Positions 59,930-64,000 of a stretch of 64,000 bases of DNA are shown piece by piece. Both the position numbers and the translations under genes were made by a program. The stretch's first letter is position 1. Each line of letters starts with the position of its first letter. The notes under the pieces are model-generated. The model was not told where the DNA came from. It made no database searches and saw only the letters and a program-made list of their open reading frames with translations. Source of the stretch: SAR92 clade bacterium (GTDB lineage: Bacteria; Pseudomonadota; Gammaproteobacteria; Pseudomonadales; Porticoccaceae); contig SHBP01000004.1 of the NCBI GenBank assembly GCA_004211905.1, forward strand, positions 1 through 64,000, given 5' to 3'.

Positions 59930-61114
59930 GTGGATATCAAATTTTCAGCTGAAGACATCGCTTTTCGTGATGAGGTAAGGGCGTTTTTTGCAAAAGAATA
60001 TGACGCAACTGTTGCGGAGCAATTGAGCGGTAGCGCAGGTACTGACTATAAAAGCGCTATTGTGAACTGGCAAAAAAAGCTTCACGCAAAAGGCTGGATT
60101 GCGCCCGGTTGGCCAAAAGAATACGGAGGTACTGGCTGGACAAGCACGCAAAAATTTATCTACGAAACCGAACGAGGCCTAGCGGGTATTCCTGATGTTG
60201 TACCCTTTGGCCTGAAAATGGTCGCTCCAGTGATATACACATTTGGTAATGAAGAGCAAAAGGCGAGGTTTCTTCCGAGAATATTAGAGAGTGAAGATTG
60301 GTGGTGCCAGGGTTATTCAGAGCCGGGCGCCGGGTCAGACTTGGCGGCATTAAGCACATCAGCTGACTATGCTGGCGACAATTACATAGTTAACGGCCGT
60401 AAGATCTGGACTACTTTTGCGCAATACGCCGACTGGATTTTTTGCTTAGTGCGAACCTCTAAAGGTGTTCGTCGACAGGAAGGGATCAGTTTTCTTTTAA
60501 TTGATATGAAATCTCCTGGAATCACAGTTAAGCCAATAGTAACGATCGACGGCAAGCATAGTCTCAACGAGGTGTTATTTGAAGACGTAGCGGTGCCTAC
60601 TGAGAACCTTATTGGAGACCAGGACAAAGGGTGGACTTATGCCAAAGCGCTGCTAGCGCATGAGCGAACTGGCATGGCAGAGGTGGCAGATTCAAAGCGT
60701 ATGCTAGACGGCCTGAAAAAGCGCGCAGCAGCAGAAATCAATGGTGGTAAGCCGATGATAGAGGATCCAGTGTTTCAGATGCGTATGTCAGATATTGAAA
60801 TGGAGCTGATGGCCCTGGAGTATACAGAGCTTCGAGTGTTTGCGTCGATGGCTGCAGGTGGCATGCCTGGCCCTGAGTCTTCTCTACTAAAAATTAAGGG
60901 TACAGAGATAAGTCAGGCTATACACGAATTGCAATTGCAGTTAGCTGCAACCTATGGAGGAGCATTACCTAGTGAGCTTAGTAGCGATGAATTGGGTCAT
61001 GACTTTGCCGCAGAGGCCCGAGGAAAATACATGTATGGCCGTGCAGCAACGATTTATGGCGGCTCAAACGAAGTGCAGCGTAATGTTATTGCAAAAGCAG
61101 TTTTAGGCCTATAA
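59930..61114 (+). CDS. Acyl-CoA dehydrogenase, large-subunit type (PimC/FadE-like)
   Basis: A 394-residue acyl-CoA dehydrogenase: GYSEPGAGSDLAALS and WTTFAQYADWIFCLVR (FAD contacts), then IYGGSNEVQRNVIAKAVLGL at the C-terminus. The usual catalytic Glu of YEGT is replaced by Gly. The long helix insertion with FASMAAGGMPGPESSLLKIKG is seen in large subunits of heteromeric dehydrogenases. The start is GTG, with GGAG about 14 nt upstream. The partner-like gene follows after 42 nt. Members of this type act on dicarboxylic, steroid-side-chain or other bulky acyl-CoAs; the substrate here is unknown. Confidence 0.88.
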   Translation: MDIKFSAEDIAFRDEVRAFFAKEYDATVAEQLSGSAGTDYKSAIVNWQKKLHAKGWIAPGWPKEYGGTGWTSTQKFIYETERGLAGIPDVVPFGLKMVAPVIYTFGNEEQKARFLPRILESEDWWCQGYSEPGAGSDLAALSTSADYAGDNYIVNGRKIWTTFAQYADWIFCLVRTSKGVRRQEGISFLLIDMKSPGITVKPIVTIDGKHSLNEVLFEDVAVPTENLIGDQDKGWTYAKALLAHERTGMAEVADSKRMLDGLKKRAAAEINGGKPMIEDPVFQMRMSDIEMELMALEYTELRVFASMAAGGMPGPESSLLKIKGTEISQAIHELQLQLAATYGGALPSELSSDELGHDFAAEARGKYMYGRAATIYGGSNEVQRNVIAKAVLGL

Positions 61115-61156
61115 GACGGCTTTTACAGGCCATAAAGAGATTTCAGGAGTTAAAAA

Positions 61157-62314
61157 ATGAATTTTGAGTTTTCCGAAGAGCAGACAATGATAAAAGATAG
61201 TGTGACGCGATTTGTCCGCGAGCAGTACGATTTTGACACACGCCGCGGTATTGTTGAGTCCGCTGAGGGTATCAGTCGAGATTTTTGGTCGATGTTTGCA
61301 GAGCTTGGATGGTTGTCAGTACCGTTTGCAGAGGAGTACGGTGGTTTCGGTGGCAATGTCGTTGATATAGCGGTGGTAATGGAGGAGTTGGGTAAAGGCA
61401 TAGTAGTAGAGCCCTATGCATCTACAGTTGTCGTTTTTGGCGGCCTTCTGTCTGCGGCTACTAACGAAGATCTTAAAGCTTCCGTTATCCCCAGCATTAT
61501 CGAGGGGAACTGTTTAGGTTCATTTGCCTATATGGAGCCGCAATCTCGTTTTGAAATGGCCGATGTTACAACTACTGCTAAACCAGTCGACGGAGGTTAT
61601 ACGCTTAATGGCGTTAAAACTGTAGTTGCGAATGGCGGCACTGCTAATAGTTTTATTGTCAGTGCTCGTAGCAGTGGCGATCAGTTCGATCGTAATGGTA
61701 TCAGTTTGTTCCTAGTGGATTCGACGGCACCGGGTGTAGAGGTTAAGCCTTACAAAATGATGGATGGGCAAAGCGCTGCCACGGTGACTTTTAACAATGT
61801 GTCCGTTGATGATACTCACTTGTTAAATGCCCCAGGCGAAGCAATGGACCTCATTGATCAAGTAATGCCTCAAATTTTGATTGGTCTATCCGCTGAGGCG
61901 CTTGGCATTATGACAACACTCAATTCATTGACTGTCGATTACTCCAAAACTCGTCAGCAGTTCGGGACTCCAATTAGCTCATTTCAGGTATTACAACACC
62001 GTATGGTAGACACCTTTATGGCTTGTGAGCAGTCTAAATCAATGCTTTATCGAGGTCTTTGCGAGTCAAAAAGTGTTTCTGAAGGTGAAACTGACGGCTC
62101 AGCACTCGTCAAAACCGTTCATGCATTAAAGGCTACTGTAGCTCGGTATGGCAAAACCATTGGTGAAGAGGCCATTCAACTCCATGGCGGTATCGGTATG
62201 ACTGATGAGCTTAATATAGGCCACTATGTGAAGCGATTGATGATGATTAACACCGCATTTGGCGATGGGGACTATCATCAAAAGAAATTTAATCAGATTA
62301 GTTACATGAGCTAA
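61157..62314 (+). CDS. Acyl-CoA dehydrogenase, small-subunit type (PimD-like)
   Basis: A 385-residue dehydrogenase: N-terminal FEFSEEQTMIKDSVTRFVRE, the middle domain with GSFAYMEPQSRFEMADV instead of the TEPxAGSD loop, and EEAIQLHGGIGMTDELNIGHY near the C-terminus. The degenerate FAD loop and its position right after a large-subunit-type gene suggest an alpha2-beta2 heterotetramer, as reported for paired FadE proteins in Mycobacterium. That assembly is inferred from synteny. Confidence 0.87.
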   Translation: MNFEFSEEQTMIKDSVTRFVREQYDFDTRRGIVESAEGISRDFWSMFAELGWLSVPFAEEYGGFGGNVVDIAVVMEELGKGIVVEPYASTVVVFGGLLSAATNEDLKASVIPSIIEGNCLGSFAYMEPQSRFEMADVTTTAKPVDGGYTLNGVKTVVANGGTANSFIVSARSSGDQFDRNGISLFLVDSTAPGVEVKPYKMMDGQSAATVTFNNVSVDDTHLLNAPGEAMDLIDQVMPQILIGLSAEALGIMTTLNSLTVDYSKTRQQFGTPISSFQVLQHRMVDTFMACEQSKSMLYRGLCESKSVSEGETDGSALVKTVHALKATVARYGKTIGEEAIQLHGGIGMTDELNIGHYVKRLMMINTAFGDGDYHQKKFNQISYMS

Positions 62315-62316
62315 TC

Positions 62317-63390
62317 TTGAGTAGTCTGCTGCTTGGTGGGTCAGTTTTTATAATTGCAGTGGTTGCATATTTTTCGCTTAGAAAAGATACGCTATCACAG
62401 TATGATCTGCCGCTAGGGCAGCGCTTCGTCTCTACTGATCCATCGGTGGTAGAGCAATCTCAAAAAGCGTTACGTCGTATTAAAGCTAAAGTTAGGGCTG
62501 CTACCGGTCGTGGTGCGGCCCTGTCGGGCAAGAAGCGTATAGATCACATGCGTAATGTGATGGACAGCTTCTTTGCTCACGTTGAAGTAAAGAGCAAAAT
62601 TATTTCGACCACGGCAGGTACTGTTCCTGCAGAGTGGGTTATAGCTCCAAATGTCGATACTTCACATCGCCTGCTGTATATTCATGGCGGTGCCTTTTTC
62701 GCCGGCAGCCCGCGCAGCCATCGCGTTATTACTAGTAAGCTGTCGGAGATTGGTAATTGTGCAGTTTTGGCTATAGATTACCGACTAACCCCCGAATATA
62801 CTCGACTTGACTGCCTTAAGGACTGTCAGGACGGCTATGTCTGGATGTTGAACAATGGTCCAGAGGGCGGCTCGCAGGCTGTAAATGCCTATGTCGCAGG
62901 AGACTCTGCAGGGGGTAATTTGACTTTGTGCTTAACTGCCTGGGTAAGAGATACCGAGAAGCGAGCTCCCAATGCAGTAGTAGCTCTGTCCCCCATAACT
63001 GATAGTCGATTAGCAAGCCCGAGCATCAAGGCTAATTTGGAAACTGATGTCATCTTAAAATCCTTGGCAAAACAATTGTCTTGGGTGCCTAGTATGTTTA
63101 TCAGCCTCGTTGCGAGACGGTTGGCAAAACATGATACAAAGGATCCTAGAATTTCGCCCTTGCTAGGGGATTTGTCGAGGTTGCCTCCGATATTGGTGCA
63201 AGCTAGCGATAGTGAAATACTCAGAGACGATGGCAGGCGTTATGTTAACAAAGCAGTTGCCGCAGGCTCAAATGCAGTCTTGCAGCTTTGGGCCAATATG
63301 CCTCACGTTTGGCAAATTTTTGATCCAGAACTACCAGAGGCCAGTGAGGCCTTTGAAGAAATTAAGTTGTTTTTGGAACGTCACACCTAA
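62317..63390 (+). CDS. HSL-family alpha/beta hydrolase (esterase), membrane-anchored
   Basis: A 357-residue hydrolase with an N-terminal hydrophobic helix (about 3-19, signal-anchor). The hormone-sensitive-lipase type motif HGGAFFAGSPRSHR and nucleophile elbow GDSAGG are clear; the acid Asp is in ASDSEILRDDGRR and the His in NMPHVWQIF. It would cleave carboxyl esters or lactones, possibly releasing the acid used by this pathway or removing CoA-pathway esters. The TTG start, 2 nt after the preceding stop, suggests coupling; GAG lies 7 nt upstream. Confidence 0.85.
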   Translation: MSSLLLGGSVFIIAVVAYFSLRKDTLSQYDLPLGQRFVSTDPSVVEQSQKALRRIKAKVRAATGRGAALSGKKRIDHMRNVMDSFFAHVEVKSKIISTTAGTVPAEWVIAPNVDTSHRLLYIHGGAFFAGSPRSHRVITSKLSEIGNCAVLAIDYRLTPEYTRLDCLKDCQDGYVWMLNNGPEGGSQAVNAYVAGDSAGGNLTLCLTAWVRDTEKRAPNAVVALSPITDSRLASPSIKANLETDVILKSLAKQLSWVPSMFISLVARRLAKHDTKDPRISPLLGDLSRLPPILVQASDSEILRDDGRRYVNKAVAAGSNAVLQLWANMPHVWQIFDPELPEASEAFEEIKLFLERHT

Positions 63391-63467
63391 CTGCTGCTCG
63401 AGTCTTGGGTTACGAGTCTCGGTGTGGTACATTTTATACGAATTAGAATAAATCAAGGAGCAAGCAA

Positions 63468-63857
63468 ATGGAATGGCTAAAAAAATACGATAACTATTAT
63501 TTTGTGTTGGGTCGCACCTTACTGGGGCTTTATTTTATCGTTCCTGGTATGACTAAGGTAGCTGGTTATCAAGGGTATTTAGACTTAATGGCGAGTAAAG
63601 GCGTCCCTTTGGTTGAGATTTTACTGCCTTTGACCATTCTGATTCAGGTAGGAGCAGGTTTGTTCCTGATCGCGGGCAAGAACCTGCGAGTTTCGGCTCT
63701 GCTACTTTTTGGTCTGACTATTCTTATTAATCTCTTTATTCATAACTTTTGGGCTCTCGCTGGAGACCCAGGGCAAGCGCATGAGACACAGAATTTTGTC
63801 AAAAACCTGGCGATAGCAGCGGGGCTCCTAGTTCTTGCAACAAAAGATAAAAGCTAG
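63468..63857 (+). CDS. DoxX-family membrane protein
   Basis: A 129-residue protein with four hydrophobic helices and the DoxX pattern (LGRTLLGLYFIVPGMTKVAGY, then LPLTILIQVGAGLFLIAG). DoxX relatives occur as small subunits of quinone oxidoreductases or as membrane partners of redox enzymes; most are uncharacterised. AAGGAG lies 9 nt before ATG. It follows the esterase gene by 77 nt. Confidence 0.85.
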   Translation: MEWLKKYDNYYFVLGRTLLGLYFIVPGMTKVAGYQGYLDLMASKGVPLVEILLPLTILIQVGAGLFLIAGKNLRVSALLLFGLTILINLFIHNFWALAGDPGQAHETQNFVKNLAIAAGLLVLATKDKS

Positions 63858-63876
63858 AGTATTTTTCTGTCTAGCA

Positions 63877-64000
63877 TTAGTCTAGTAAGAGAGGGGCTAA
63901 AAGTTTTCGATGATGCTGTGGGTCGCCATATTGCTGCTGAGTCCATTGGGCTCGGCGTATATAAAGCATAGCATCGCAATCATAGGTAAAGCCCATGCCG
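63877..64000 (-). CDS. Unrecognised C-terminal ORF fragment at right edge
   Basis: An open frame on the minus strand enters from the right edge and ends at a TAA (63879-63877). Its last 40 residues include DAMLYIRRAQWTQQQYGDP. The tight 19-nt convergent spacing with the DoxX gene makes a real gene plausible. I do not recognise the family, and the fragment is too short for function. Confidence 0.35.
   Translation of the reverse strand, partial: GMGFTYDCDAMLYIRRAQWTQQQYGDPQHHRKLLAPLLLD

Overview
The window looks like chromosomal DNA of a free-living aerobic gammaproteobacterium, probably a marine OMG or Cellvibrionales-type heterotroph. This is inferred from gene content: gltA divergent from sdhCDAB-sucAB-lpd-sucCD, acnB, nfuA, miaE, trmK, a DUF2970 protein, an imuA/imuB/dnaE2 mutasome, moderate GC, and many acyl-CoA dehydrogenases and CoA ligases. 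No plasmid, phage, IS, tRNA, rRNA or CRISPR signal was seen.

Layout. 1-5.9 kb: the tail of an aldo/keto reductase, a TauD-type dioxygenase, a CotH-kinase lipoprotein with an apparent internal carbohydrate-binding module, a TonB-domain protein, and an acyl-CoA synthetase on the minus strand. 6.2-9.9 kb: two tandem ~600-residue acyl-CoA dehydrogenases. 9.9-15.4 kb: DUF2970 protein, NfuA, AcnB, TrmK and MiaE. 15.6-18.9 kb: a beta-propeller/amidohydrolase fusion. 19-31.8 kb: the TCA supercluster. 31.8-34.2 kb: a minus-strand metal-efflux operon (MerR regulator, Cys-loop permease, alpha/beta hydrolase) with a MerR-type promoter of 20-bp spacer. 34.2-36.8 kb: a Baeyer-Villiger-type monooxygenase and an SDR. 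36.9-45.8 kb: the SOS mutasome, split so that dnaE2 is separated from imuA-imuB by a lipoprotein gene, metY and a CoA ligase gene; each half has its own LexA box. 46-63.9 kb: a catabolic island with an AraC-family regulator, an acyl-CoA dehydrogenase, an SCP2 protein, an MFS transporter, an AtuA / carboxylase-beta / enoyl-CoA hydratase / biotin-carboxylase operon continuing into a GST and a dienoyl-CoA-reductase-like flavoprotein, then a two-subunit-type acyl-CoA dehydrogenase pair, an HSL-type hydrolase and a DoxX protein.

The most interesting signal is regulatory. The CoA ligase gene (41974) and the acyl-CoA dehydrogenase gene (47138) have a 67-bp upstream element in common (59 of 67 identical). 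It holds two TGGC half-sites exactly 21 bp apart and a -10-like TAnnnT at a fixed offset. The same 21-bp TGGC repeat with a TAnnnT at the same offset lies upstream of the MFS gene and of the atuA-like operon. I infer a local AraC-controlled regulon that activates, imports and carboxylates a branched acyl (acyclic-terpenoid-like) substrate. It differs from the Pseudomonas atu system, as I recall it, in having an AraC-type rather than TetR-type regulator, and in its GST and Old Yellow-type genes.
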